From: Sphingobium yanoikuyae
GTDB lineage: Bacteria > Pseudomonadota > Alphaproteobacteria > Sphingomonadales > Sphingomonadaceae
DNA length: 64,000 nt
NCBI RefSeq assembly: GCF_034424525.1
Contig: NZ_CP139979.1
Coordinates: 4,301,501 to 4,365,500, forward strand
Direction of reading: 5' to 3'
The notes beneath the pieces were generated by a model. The model had not been told where the DNA came from and searched no databases. It saw only the letters and a program-made list of their open reading frames with translations. This document shows positions 55,942-64,000 of the stretch, in pieces. Made by a program: the position numbers and the translations under genes. Positions within the stretch are counted from its first letter, which is position 1. Each line of letters begins with the position of its first letter.

Positions 55942-57376
55942 GGGTATCACCACATCCTTGCTGGCACTGGCGCTCAGCGCCTGCGCCACCGCCGGGCCGG
56001 ACTATCATCCGCCCGAACATTCGGCCGCGACCGCGCCGGGCGCGCAGGGCGCCTTCCAGTCGGCGCAGGGCGCGGGCTTCAGCAATGCCGACCTGCCCGA
56101 CCATTGGTGGAAACTCTATAACGACCCCCGGCTCGACGCGCTGATCGCCGAAGCGCTGACCGCCAATACCGACCTGCGCGTCGCCGACGCCAATCTGACG
56201 GCGGCGCAGGCGGTGCTGCGCGAGACGGAGGCCGGGCGCCAGATCAGCACCACGATCAGCGGCGGCGAAACACTGGCGCGGCCTTCGGGCGTGACCCAGC
56301 ATCTGCCCGGCTCGATCAGCTATGATTTCGGCCTCAGCGCCTCCTATCCGCTCGACCTCAACGGCCGCATCCGCCGCGCGATCGAATCGAGCGGCGCCAA
56401 TGTCGAGGCGGTGACCGCCGCGCGCGACTATGTCCGCGTCAGCGTCGCCGCCGCCACGGCCAAGGCCTATGCCCAGGTTTGCGCCGCCAATTATGCGCTC
56501 GGCGTCAATCGCCGGGTGGTCTCGCTCCAGCGTGATACGCTCAACGCCACCCAGCGCCTGTTCAGGGGCGGTCGCGGCACCGCCTTCGACGTCAGTCGCG
56601 CCCAGGCGGCCGTGGACCAGAGCGAGGCGACGCTGCCCGTCTATGAAGCACAGCGCCAGAGCGGCCTCTATCTGCTCGCCACCCTGCTCGGCCGTCCGCC
56701 GGCCGATTACCCCAGGGATGTGGAGGGCTGCGCCACCCTGCCGTCGCTCGGCGCGCCGCTGCCGGTGGGCGATGGCACCGCACTGATCCGCCGTCGCCCC
56801 GACATCCGCCAGGCCGAACGCATGATCGCCTCCGACACGGCGACCCTGGGCGTCGCCATGGCCGATCTCTATCCGCAGGTCAGCATCGGCGGCTCGGTCG
56901 GCCTGTCCGGCCCGCTCAAGGATTTCGGCTCCGGCTCCGCCTTCGGTTTCAGCCTCGGCCCGCTCATCAGCTGGACCTTCCCCAATCGCCCGGTGGTTCG
57001 CGCCCGTATCGCGCAGGCCGATGCCCAGGTGCAGGCCGATCTTGCCAGCTTCGACGGCAGCGTGCTCGAAGCGCTGCGCCAGACCGAAACCGCGCTCGAA
57101 ACCTATCGCCGCGACGCGGAAAAGGCCGCCGCGCTCGATCGCGCCCGCGACAGCGCCAATGTCTCGGCGGGGCAGGCGAACAAGCTGTTCCGCTTTGGCC
57201 GCAGCGATTTCCTCGACCTGCTCGATACCCAGCGCAGCCTCGCCAGCGCCGAATCCTCGGCCGCGGCCGCCCGTGTCCAGCTGGTGCAGGACCAGATCGC
57301 CATCTTCCTGGCGCTGGGCGGCGGCTGGACCTCAAACGATGCCGGCGACCAGAGCGCGGGGAACGCGCAGCAATGA
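55934..57376 (+). CDS. NodT family outer-membrane efflux channel
   Basis: Outer-membrane channel of 480 residues, TolC/NodT type, last gene of the efflux operon. Lipobox LSAC after a hydrophobic core. Two OEP repeats are seen, each beginning around LIAEALTANTDLRVADANL and MIASDTATLGVAMADLYP; the conserved DHWWKLYNDPRLDALI and FDVSRAQAAVDQSEA segments are present. The start at 55934 sits in the last codons of the HlyD gene. Its end overlaps the end of the convergent GH43-like gene by 45 bases. Confidence 0.92.
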   Translation: MRKGITTSLLALALSACATAGPDYHPPEHSAATAPGAQGAFQSAQGAGFSNADLPDHWWKLYNDPRLDALIAEALTANTDLRVADANLTAAQAVLRETEAGRQISTTISGGETLARPSGVTQHLPGSISYDFGLSASYPLDLNGRIRRAIESSGANVEAVTAARDYVRVSVAAATAKAYAQVCAANYALGVNRRVVSLQRDTLNATQRLFRGGRGTAFDVSRAQAAVDQSEATLPVYEAQRQSGLYLLATLLGRPPADYPRDVEGCATLPSLGAPLPVGDGTALIRRRPDIRQAERMIASDTATLGVAMADLYPQVSIGGSVGLSGPLKDFGSGSAFGFSLGPLISWTFPNRPVVRARIAQADAQVQADLASFDGSVLEALRQTETALETYRRDAEKAAALDRARDSANVSAGQANKLFRFGRSDFLDLLDTQRSLASAESSAAAARVQLVQDQIAIFLALGGGWTSNDAGDQSAGNAQQ

Positions 57377-58273
57377 ACCGTGGCGCGCACCGGCCGGCAT
57401 GGTCAGGCGCGCGCTGACGTCGGTCCACGTCACCATGTCGCGCGTCATCGCCGCGCCCCAGCGACCTTCCTTGTAGACGTCATAATAGCAGAGCAGCGCA
57501 TCGCCGACCTGCGCGCTCATCGGCCCCTCGACCCAGCCGGGGGAGAAGGGCGGCGACAAGGGGCCGAACGGCCCGGTCGGGCTCTCCGCCTTCGCCACCT
57601 GCAGCCATTTGTGCGGCGGCTGCACCGTCTCGTCCTTGACGATCAGGTATAGGCCGCCGCTTGGGCCCTGCGCGAATGTCCCGTCGATCACGCTGAAGCC
57701 GGGATCATAAAGCGGCGCGGGCGCGCTGAACGTCTCGAAATCGGCCGTGCTGACCGACCAGAGCCGATGATTATAGCCCGATTCCGATGTCCCCGCCGTC
57801 TCGGTGAAGCGGCCGGTCACGGTGCTCGACCAGAACAGGATATGCCGCCCGGTCGCCGGATCGCGCACCGCCTCGGGCGCCCAGCAATTGCGGGTGCCGG
57901 GCACGTCCTGCATCACCGGAATGGCGCGCTGCGGCGACCAGTGGACCAGATCGCGGCTGGTCGCATGGCCGATCGTCACCCCTTCCCAGGCCGTGGTCCA
58001 CAGCAGATGATAGACGCCCTTGTCCGCGAACAGATAGGGGTCGCGCATCAGCTTCTTCTCGCCCACCTGCGGCACCAGCAGGCTGCGCCCGCCCGCCAGC
58101 GTGCGAAAGGCAAAGCCATCCTCGCTCACCGCCAGTTTGAGGCCGTCGGCCTCGCCCTTGCCGGTGGTGAAATAGGCAAAGACCAGCAGGTCATCGGCGC
58201 GCGCTGCCGACCGGGTCGCGCACCCTGCCAGCGCCAATGCGCCCAGTCCCAGCGTGAAGTCGCGCCGTCTCAT
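57332..58273 (-). CDS. GH43-like glycoside hydrolase, exported
   Basis: Exported protein of 313 residues with a Tat-like RRRDF start and a lipobox-like LAGC. The five-bladed propeller pattern of GH43 is visible: the base Asp in LMRDPYLFADKG, WAPEAVRDPATG, and the acid Glu in WVEGPMSAQVG, then CYYDVYKEGRWG. Such enzymes usually remove arabinose or xylose side chains. It is the third glycosidase of this cluster after GH35 and GH53 and its start overlaps the GH53 stop by one base. Catalytic assignment is by pattern only. Confidence 0.7.
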   Translation of the reverse strand: MRRRDFTLGLGALALAGCATRSAARADDLLVFAYFTTGKGEADGLKLAVSEDGFAFRTLAGGRSLLVPQVGEKKLMRDPYLFADKGVYHLLWTTAWEGVTIGHATSRDLVHWSPQRAIPVMQDVPGTRNCWAPEAVRDPATGRHILFWSSTVTGRFTETAGTSESGYNHRLWSVSTADFETFSAPAPLYDPGFSVIDGTFAQGPSGGLYLIVKDETVQPPHKWLQVAKAESPTGPFGPLSPPFSPGWVEGPMSAQVGDALLCYYDVYKEGRWGAAMTRDMVTWTDVSARLTMPAGARHGSLLRVPRALVAGIV

Positions 58274-59484
58274 CAGCGATAATCCTTGGCCATTTGCGGG
58301 TAGAGGTCGAGCAGCTTGTTGGCGACATAGTCGCCGCCATGGCCCATCGGCCCGGTCGGTTCGGGTTTCGGCACGGCCGGCTTCTGCGATGCCAGCCCGC
58401 CTGGCGCCTCCGCCCCGTTCAGACCCTGGCTGATCAGGTCGGGCTTGGCCCCTTCGCCGGCATTATGCCCATCCTGGTCGAAAATCGCTTCCTGGTGCCG
58501 GATCGGCTCCCAGATGAAGCTGCCCCAGCCATGCTTGCCGGGCAGGGCATGGACCAGATCATTGATATAGCGCTTGCGGCTCGAATATTCGGCGACCAGC
58601 AGCCCCTTGTCGGGATAGCGCTTCACATATTCGCTGAAGGTCGTGGCCCAGTCGCCCTGCGCCCGCTGCTGGTAGCAGGAAAAGCCGACCACATCGAAAT
58701 CCACCTGCCGCGCGATCAGCGCATCGGTCCATTCGCGCACGATCGGCCAGTGCCGGCCCAGATGATTATGCACCTGGATCGCAACGTCCGGCTCGGCCCG
58801 GCGCGCACCGGCGATCCCCGCGCGCAGCAACGCGGCAAAGCCGTCGAACCCGCCAACCTCGCCGACCCTGGCATGATTGGCGTCGGTCACCGGATTGCCG
58901 GTCGACGTCGACAGCTTCACCCGGCCATGGGGCCACAACATGCCGAAGGTCGTCTCATTGCCGATCACCGCCATGTCGACCGGCGCGCCGCCCGCCCGCA
59001 TCGCCACCAGCGTGTCGTGCGTATGTGCCTCGACCGCCTTGGCCAGCGCCGGCAGGTCATGGCCGGCCCAGGCCGCGGGCACCGCCTGATGCTCCGGGTC
59101 GGCCCAGGTGTCGCTATAATGGAAACTCAGCACCAGCCCCATGCCGGCGTCGCGCACGCGCTTGCCCAGCTTCACCGTCTGGGCCAGACCGGCCCAGCCC
59201 TTGTCCGGCTCCCGCCTGGAATAGCCCTTGGCCGGATCGACGAAGATGCGCAGCCGGATCGCGTTGAAGCCGGCATCGCGCAGGATCAGGATCGGGTCCT
59301 TCTGTTCGCCATCCACGAAATAGCGCGCCCCCGCCGCCTCATCCTCGGGCACCCAGCTAATGTCAGCGCCGATCAGATAGGGGCCGGGCCGCGCACCATT
59401 CTTCCCCGCCTTGGCCAGCGCCGGCCGGGCCAGCAGGGGCAGGGTGGCAAGGCCGAATGTGCCGCGGCGCGTGAACCGGGTCAT
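58273..59484 (-). CDS. GH53 arabinogalactan endo-beta-1,4-galactanase
   Basis: Exported endo-galactanase of 403 residues, which cuts beta-1,4-galactan side chains of pectin. A Tat-like TRRGTFG N-terminus leads to LLARPALA. The GH53 (clan A) barrel shows GADISWVPEDEAAG, FNAIRLRIFVDPAKG, VLSFHYSDTWADP, the acid/base Glu in MAVIGNETTFGMLWPHG and the nucleophile Glu in LLVAEYSS followed by GSFIWEP. The ATG at 59484 overlaps the GH35 stop, so the two genes are coupled. Confidence 0.88.
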   Translation of the reverse strand: MTRFTRRGTFGLATLPLLARPALAKAGKNGARPGPYLIGADISWVPEDEAAGARYFVDGEQKDPILILRDAGFNAIRLRIFVDPAKGYSRREPDKGWAGLAQTVKLGKRVRDAGMGLVLSFHYSDTWADPEHQAVPAAWAGHDLPALAKAVEAHTHDTLVAMRAGGAPVDMAVIGNETTFGMLWPHGRVKLSTSTGNPVTDANHARVGEVGGFDGFAALLRAGIAGARRAEPDVAIQVHNHLGRHWPIVREWTDALIARQVDFDVVGFSCYQQRAQGDWATTFSEYVKRYPDKGLLVAEYSSRKRYINDLVHALPGKHGWGSFIWEPIRHQEAIFDQDGHNAGEGAKPDLISQGLNGAEAPGGLASQKPAVPKPEPTGPMGHGGDYVANKLLDLYPQMAKDYR

Positions 59485-61877
59485 GCCTTCACCTCCATGC
59501 GATATTCCGGAACGATGCGCAGCACCTCCAGCGTCGCGACCTGCGCCCCCGCCGGCAGCTTCGCCCGTGCGGCATCGTCCAGATAGATGGGCGCGTCGGC
59601 GCGCAGCGGCATCACCGTCAGCGTCCAGGGCCGCCCCAGCCGCGCGGCAAAGCGCTTGAGGCCGATCCGCCAGACCCGTCCGTCCCAATAGGCATCGTCC
59701 AGCATGTCGGGGCCATCGAACAGCCGGCCGATATCGCCGCGCCAGTCGATCTCCAGAAAGGCGTCGCCGCCCTTCGCCAACACATCCTTCGGAATGGTGA
59801 AGCTAAAGGCCGCCGCCGCCTTGTGCGCCTCGGGCAGGGGCTGCATCGCCGCCTTGGCCGGCCCGCCAATCTCGATCGGCGGCGCCGTGCCGGCCTCGCG
59901 CGTCTGGGTGAAGGGCAGGGGCGCGATGGCTGTCGCCTTCGCCGTCATCATCGCCGCCTTGCCGGGCAATATCTGCCAGGCGAAACGCGCCTCGCCGCGC
60001 TGGCGCAGTTCCAGCCCGTCCGGCCCGAACAGCGCATCCGCCGCGCTCAGCACCACGCGCCGCTCGCCACCGATCTCGCCGACCCAGATGCGCTTTGCCG
60101 CCTCCCGGTCGATCAGCAGCAGCCGCACCGATCGCCCGTCCGCGCCGGTCACCCGCACCGGCCGCGTCGCGGATGGCGGCACCTGGACGATCACCCGCCC
60201 GCCTTCGCTGCGCGCCGGCGCATCGACCTTGGTGCCCGCCGGGAAGGCCAGCTCCACGGGGCCGGGCAGGCAGGCCGCCATCACATGGATCGGCCCGTCG
60301 CTGTCGGCGATGCGCGTCACCGGCTGCGCCGTCGCCCAGTCGAGCCGCACCCCGTCCAGATCCATGCCGATCGGCCAGAAGAAATTGTCGCCTGGCGCGA
60401 TCGTCACCGGCCGGCTCGGCAGGCGAACCGGGCCGCCGGCCAATGTCACATCGAACTGCGTGCCGGGATGCGCCGCCGTGCCATATTGGCGGACATGATT
60501 GTTGACGAACAGGAAGCCGGTGTCGCCCTTCGCCCGCACCGCCCAGCGCAGTGTCTTCAGGTCATCCTTGTCTGCCGGCAGCACGGCCGGCGCATGCACC
60601 GTCATCGGCGCCAGCGTCTCGCCATATTCGGCCAGGAAATAATGGAGCGGGCGCAGCGCCGCGCTGACCGGATTGACCTCGCCATATTGGCCGATCGGCG
60701 CCTGGAAATCATAGGCGATCGCCGGGCAGTCATTATAGCCGCCCGACCGCTGCGTCTCCTCCAGCATGCGCCCGTTCGCCATCGGGTTGGCGCCGCCATG
60801 GAACATATAATAGCCCAGCAGATTGACGCCCGACCCGACCTGCGTCGTCACCGCCGCCGCCACGTCGGCCGGCTGCAACAAAGGCCGCCGCCGATACATG
60901 ACCGGCACGCCGCCGCCATATTCCGCGCCCAGGAAGGGCGTGTCTGCCATGTCGCTGTCGGCGTCGCCGCGCCGCCCGCCGCGCGTCTGCGCGCCCAGGT
61001 CGCCGCTCACCCGGCTGTCGAAGCGGAACAGGTAATTTTCCTTGGGCGGCAGTTTCACCGTCTTCGCCGACCAGGGCTCGTCGGGATAGCCGCCATGCAC
61101 CGGCACCACCTCGCCCTTGGGATAGACGGTCTGGTCCCATCCGGTCACGGTATAGAGCGGCACGTCGAAGCCGATCCGCACTGCCAGCGCCTTCAGCGCC
61201 GCGATATGCTCCCGGCCCTGTCCGGGACCGCCCAGATTATATTCATTCTCGACCTGCATGCCGACGATCGGCCCGCCATCCTTCCACATCAGCCCCGAGA
61301 GCTGATCGTGCAGCCCGCGCCAGAAGCGCTCGACCTGCGCCATATAGGCCGGGTCGTTGCTGCGCGTGCGGGTGCTGCCGGCGATCCAGTCGGGGATGCC
61401 ACCAAAGCGCGCCTCGGCATGGCCCCAGGGGCCGGGGCGCAGGAAGAAGAGCAGGCCATGTTTCTGGCAGAGCCGCACGAAGCGCCCGATATCGCGATCG
61501 CCGGTCCAGTCGATCCTGCCGGGCGCCAGCTCGACATGGTTCCAGAGAACATAGGAGGCGACGATGCCGACACCGGCCGCCTTCATCTTCAGCAATTCCT
61601 CTTCCCAATAGGCGCTCGGGAAGCGGGTGAAGTGAAATTCGCCCATCACCGGCAGCCAGGGCCGGTCGTCGCGGGTCAGATAGAGATTGGTGATGCCGAT
61701 CCGTCCCTGCGGCCCGGTGCCGGTGCCCATATGGAGATGGCCGGACTTGAGCGGCAGGCCGGGCTTGCGCGCGTCCAGGCTGTTGGCCGTCTGGGCAAGG
61801 GCATCGGTGGGAAGGGCGAGGCCCAGGCCGGCAAGGCCCGTGGCAGTCAGCGCCGTGCGCCGGTCGATATCGGGCAT
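59481..61877 (-). CDS. GH35 beta-galactosidase, exported
   Basis: Exported beta-galactosidase of 798 residues. It has a Tat-like DRRTALTATGLAG signal. The GH35 barrel includes LPVMGEFHFTRFPSAYWEEE, LRPGPWGHAEARFGGIPDW, the acid/base Glu in GMQVENEYNLGG, and the nucleophile Glu in FLGAEYGGGVPV. C-terminal beta domains (about residue 500 onward) are galactose-binding or jelly-roll type. It would release galactose from galacto-oligosaccharides made by the GH53 enzyme. The start has GGAGGA four bases upstream. Confidence 0.9.
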   Translation of the reverse strand: MPDIDRRTALTATGLAGLGLALPTDALAQTANSLDARKPGLPLKSGHLHMGTGTGPQGRIGITNLYLTRDDRPWLPVMGEFHFTRFPSAYWEEELLKMKAAGVGIVASYVLWNHVELAPGRIDWTGDRDIGRFVRLCQKHGLLFFLRPGPWGHAEARFGGIPDWIAGSTRTRSNDPAYMAQVERFWRGLHDQLSGLMWKDGGPIVGMQVENEYNLGGPGQGREHIAALKALAVRIGFDVPLYTVTGWDQTVYPKGEVVPVHGGYPDEPWSAKTVKLPPKENYLFRFDSRVSGDLGAQTRGGRRGDADSDMADTPFLGAEYGGGVPVMYRRRPLLQPADVAAAVTTQVGSGVNLLGYYMFHGGANPMANGRMLEETQRSGGYNDCPAIAYDFQAPIGQYGEVNPVSAALRPLHYFLAEYGETLAPMTVHAPAVLPADKDDLKTLRWAVRAKGDTGFLFVNNHVRQYGTAAHPGTQFDVTLAGGPVRLPSRPVTIAPGDNFFWPIGMDLDGVRLDWATAQPVTRIADSDGPIHVMAACLPGPVELAFPAGTKVDAPARSEGGRVIVQVPPSATRPVRVTGADGRSVRLLLIDREAAKRIWVGEIGGERRVVLSAADALFGPDGLELRQRGEARFAWQILPGKAAMMTAKATAIAPLPFTQTREAGTAPPIEIGGPAKAAMQPLPEAHKAAAAFSFTIPKDVLAKGGDAFLEIDWRGDIGRLFDGPDMLDDAYWDGRVWRIGLKRFAARLGRPWTLTVMPLRADAPIYLDDAARAKLPAGAQVATLEVLRIVPEYRMEVKA

Positions 61878-61929
61878 CCGTCCTCCTGTGATGGGTCGGG
61901 AGGCTGAGCCCTCCTCTTGGATCAGGTTT

Positions 61930-61965
61930 GTCCTGCGCCCACCCGCCTAGGAACGGGCGCAGGAC
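61930..61965 (-). terminator. Hairpin after kduD
   Basis: Perfect 11-base stem GTCCTGCGCCC / GGGCGCAGGAC with a 14-base loop, six bases beyond the kduD stop and before the GH35 gene. No T-run. Confidence 0.45.
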
Positions 61966-61971
61966 GGGATA

Positions 61972-62727
61972 TCAGCGGGCCAACCAGCCGCCATCGACGG
62001 CCAGGATATGGCCATGGATATAATTTGCCGCCGGCGAGGCCAGGAACACGGCGGCGCCGCCAATGTCGCTGGGGTCGCCCCAGCGGCCGGCCGGGATGCG
62101 TTCCTGGATCTGACGGTTGCGGGTCTCGTCGGCCTGCAGCGCGGCGGTGTTGTTGGTGGCGATATAGCCCGGCGCGATCGCGTTGACGTTGACGCCTTTG
62201 GCCGCCCACTCGTTCGCCAGCAGCTTGGTGAGGCCAGCGACGCCACTCTTGGACGCGGTATAGCTCGGCACGCGGATGCCGCCCTGGAACGACAGCAGCG
62301 AGGCGATGTTGACGATCTTGCCGCTACCCTGCGCCAGCATGTGCCGCCCGGCCGCCTGGGCTAGGAAGAAGGTGGATTTGAGATTGGTGTCGATCACCGC
62401 GTCCCAATCTTCCTCGGTGAAGTCGACGCTGTCGGCGCGGCGGATGATGCCGGCATTGTTGATCAGGATGTCGAGCCCGCCCAGCTTGGCGATCGTCTCG
62501 TCGACGACGCGCTGCACCGGTTCGATGCTCGACAGGTCGGCCGAGACGATCTCCGCCTTGCGGCCGAGTGCCCGGACCTTCTCGACGGTCTCTTCCGCCG
62601 GGGTGCGGCCGACCGCCGCAATGTCGGCGCCGGCTGCGGCGAGCGACAGCGCGATCGCCTGGCCAATGCCGGTATTGGCGCCGGTGACGATGGCGACCTT
62701 GCCGGTCAGATCGAAGATGTTGCTCAT
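61972..62727 (-). CDS. kduD: 2-dehydro-3-deoxy-D-gluconate 5-dehydrogenase KduD
   Basis: Short-chain dehydrogenase of 251 residues that reduces 2,5-diketo-3-deoxygluconate to KDG in pectin and other uronate catabolism. Rossmann motif VTGANTGIGQAIA, NNAG in LINNAGIIRRADS, Ser in VNIASLLSFQGG, catalytic Tyr/Lys in PSYTASKSGVAG, and the NAIAPGYIATNNTAAL segment typical of KduD. The start is ATG at 62727 with AGC GGAGC upstream. Follows kduI in the same direction by 87 bases containing hairpins, as in other uronate operons. Confidence 0.9.
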   Translation of the reverse strand: MSNIFDLTGKVAIVTGANTGIGQAIALSLAAAGADIAAVGRTPAEETVEKVRALGRKAEIVSADLSSIEPVQRVVDETIAKLGGLDILINNAGIIRRADSVDFTEEDWDAVIDTNLKSTFFLAQAAGRHMLAQGSGKIVNIASLLSFQGGIRVPSYTASKSGVAGLTKLLANEWAAKGVNVNAIAPGYIATNNTAALQADETRNRQIQERIPAGRWGDPSDIGGAAVFLASPAANYIHGHILAVDGGWLAR

Positions 62728-62741
62728 ATAAGCTCCAAATC

Positions 62742-62761
62742 CCCCTCCCTTCAGGGAGGGG
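62742..62761 (-). repeat. CCCCTCCC hairpin in the kduI-kduD gap
   Basis: Perfect dyad CCCCTCCCT-TC-AGGGAGGGG in the kduD leader. A second, weaker stem (62779-62805, GGGGAGAGG with GCCTCTCCCC) lies next to kduI stop. Together they may attenuate kduD. This CCCCTCCC palindrome is a common intergenic repeat in sphingomonads, by my recollection. Confidence 0.5.
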
Positions 62762-62814
62762 TTAGGGGAGGGCATGTGAGGGGAGAGGGCGTGACAGCCT
62801 CTCCCCCTTCTGGC

Positions 62815-63654
62815 TTAGGCCAGCTGGCAGATGTCCAGCACGTTCATGTCGGTATAGTCCTGGTTCTCGCCGGCCATCGCCCAGATGAAGGCATAGGCCT
62901 TGGTGCCCGACCCCATATGGATCGACCAGGGCGGCGAGATCACCGCTTCCTCATTGGCCATGACGATGTGACGCATCGCATCGCCTTCGCCCATATAGTG
63001 GAAGACGCGGTCGGCATCGCCATCCAGCTCGAAATAGAAATAAATCTCGCTGCGGCGCTCATGGATGTGCGGGGGCATGGTGTTCCACACCGAACCGGGC
63101 TTGAGCACGGTCAGGCCCATGACCAGCTGCGCGCTGTCGCAGATGCCGGGGATGACGAGCTGGAAGATGGTGCGCTCGTTCGATTCTTCCAGGCTGCCGC
63201 GCTCCAGCGCATTGGCGTCGGCAATGCCGAGCTTGCGGGTGGTGAACGCCTTGTGCGCCGGGCAGGAGGCGAGATAGAAACGCGCGCCGGCGCCGGCGAA
63301 CTCCACATCCTTGGCGCCCATCGTCACATAGAGGCAATCCTTGTTGCCCAGGGTGAAGACTTCGCCGTCGACGGTCACGGTGCCTTCAACGCCCGAGACA
63401 TTGACGATCGCCAGTTCGCGCCGCTCCAGGAAGGGATGGCCCGCCGCCGAAGCCGGCTCACTCTGCGCCGGCAGCTTCACCGGCGCATCGGCCACCGCCA
63501 CGCCGCCGATCACGAACCGCTCGGCATGGGTGTAGTTCAGCACACATTCGCCGTCACGGAACAGCCCGCCGATCAGATAGCGATCCCGCAGCTCCTCGTT
63601 CGACACGCACTCCATCATGTCGGGGTGCGTCGCATAATAGGTCTTGTCGAACAT
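62815..63654 (-). CDS. kduI: 5-dehydro-4-deoxy-D-glucuronate isomerase KduI
   Basis: Isomerase of 279 residues that converts the product of unsaturated uronates (5-keto-4-deoxyuronate, DKI) to 2,5-diketo-3-deoxygluconate. Cupin-type protein with the zinc-ligand motif [16 protein letters not shown] and a distal His in [10 protein letters not shown]. The N-terminus [24 protein letters not shown] is characteristic. Together with KduD it links polyuronate breakdown to KDG. The start at 63654 is conventional. Upstream (63655-63733) a short AT-rich leader holds the promoter, not resolved. Confidence 0.95.
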   Translation of the reverse strand: MFDKTYYATHPDMMECVSNEELRDRYLIGGLFRDGECVLNYTHAERFVIGGVAVADAPVKLPAQSEPASAAGHPFLERRELAIVNVSGVEGTVTVDGEVFTLGNKDCLYVTMGAKDVEFAGAGARFYLASCPAHKAFTTRKLGIADANALERGSLEESNERTIFQLVIPGICDSAQLVMGLTVLKPGSVWNTMPPHIHERRSEIYFYFELDGDADRVFHYMGEGDAMRHIVMANEEAVISPPWSIHMGSGTKAYAFIWAMAGENQDYTDMNVLDICQLA

Positions 63655-63733
63655 CGGGAATCTCCATCTAAACTTTGGGAAAGCTTATAACGGCGCAGGC
63701 GGCGAATGTAAGCCTGTTTTCCCGGAATGTGGA

Positions 63734-64000
63734 CTATTGTTCCGACATATGAGGAAAGTCGCCGCGCAGCAGGATGACATGCAGGAAGCGGGGACCATGG
63801 GCGCCGCGCACATAGGTGCCCTCGATATCGGTCGTGCCCGACACGCCGGTGATCCAGTAATGGGCGCGCGGTTGCGGCCCGGCCAGCGGCGCTTCCTCCA
63901 GCCAGGGGGCGATGTCGGCCACGCGCAGCAGCACCAAATGATGCAGCGTCAGGAAATTGGGCAGCATCGGCGCCTGCGGGCTGGTCTCGAATATCAGCGA
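63734..64000 (-). CDS. LutC/YkgG (LUD domain) family protein, C-terminal part
   Basis: Truncated by the window end; 88 codons of the C-terminus are seen in an open frame reaching base 64000. The segment WITGVSGTTDIEGTYVRGAHGPRFLHVILLRGD matches the LUD domain signature of LutC (lactate utilization protein C), where D-I-E-G and H-G-P-R are conserved. It therefore probably belongs to a lutABC-like lactate oxidation cluster lying beyond the window. It is on the same strand as kduI, 79 bases upstream. Confidence 0.8.
   Translation of the reverse strand, partial: SLIFETSPQAPMLPNFLTLHHLVLLRVADIAPWLEEAPLAGPQPRAHYWITGVSGTTDIEGTYVRGAHGPRFLHVILLRGDFPHMSEQ

Noticed and set aside
59823..61907. Long open frame opposite the GH35 gene
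   Set aside because: No recognisable domain; the GH35 gene has catalytic motifs and a Tat-like signal.
63655..63733. Possible promoter or operator for kduI in the short gap
   Set aside because: The gap has an AT-rich part (GCTTATAA) but no convincing -35/-10 pair or palindrome.

Overview
The window is a GC-rich, densely packed chromosomal segment with very short intergenic gaps and many start/stop overlaps. The gene content points to an alphaproteobacterium of the family Sphingomonadaceae, most like Sphingobium or Sphingomonas. Supporting features are an EipA/DUF1134 envelope protein, a ubiquinol-cytochrome c chaperone next to a DUF177 protein, a DUF721 (DciA-like) - DsbA-like - DsbA-like - smc cluster, a large TonB-dependent receptor with a sulfotransferase-like protein and a TPR-Asp/Asn hydroxylase beside it, and REP-like hairpins of the kind seen in sphingomonads. 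I assign the genus by inference only; there is no rRNA or species marker here.

Layout. 0-4 kb: eipA, dinB, the DUF177 and cytochrome bc1 chaperone pair, bamE. 4.1 kb: tRNA-Leu(CAG). 4.3-8.8 kb: a hydrolase, a TPR protein, small lipoproteins, a SIMPL protein and the methylglyoxal pair gloA-gloB. 8.8-12.8 kb: an acyl-CoA synthetase and ruvB/ruvA, split by a GIY-YIG gene between 28-bp inverted repeats. 12.9-21.4 kb: a ClpP-like protease, membrane proteins, gshA, rsmE, ubiA, a phospholipase D-family protein and an aminotransferase. 21.4-31.2 kb: smc, two DsbA-like proteins and the DciA-like protein on one strand, diverging from mutY-nudC-pmbA-cysQ. 31.2-38.1 kb: a divergent SGNH hydrolase/acyltransferase pair, a membrane-anchored HhH protein, purD diverging from xseA, DUF2093 and an M23 peptidase. 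38.1-44.3 kb: the TonB receptor, sulfotransferase-like and TPR-hydroxylase genes and a small secreted protein. 44.4-52.2 kb: clpB and two large exported peptidases (M28, M16). 52.3-57.4 kb: a MarR-controlled FUSC/DUF1656/HlyD/NodT efflux operon. 57.3-64 kb: a carbohydrate locus (GH43-like, GH53, GH35, kduD, kduI) and the edge of a LutC-like gene.

How the genes work together. Most of the window is housekeeping: DNA repair and chromosome maintenance (dinB, ruvAB, mutY, xseA, smc, DciA-like), glutathione and aldehyde defence (gshA, gloAB), ubiquinone synthesis (ubiA), purine synthesis (purD) and envelope upkeep (bamE, eipA, M23). The accessory parts are three. The last locus looks built for galactan side chains of pectin plus the unsaturated uronate pathway. 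The FUSC operon looks like an aromatic-acid type efflux system with its own repressor and operator. The TonB receptor neighbourhood pairs an outer-membrane importer with two putative modifying enzymes of unknown substrate, and is the best candidate here for an undescribed system. The GIY-YIG unit between ruvA and ruvB is the clearest sign of a mobile or domesticated REP-type element. No phage, transposase, CRISPR array or rRNA gene was seen.
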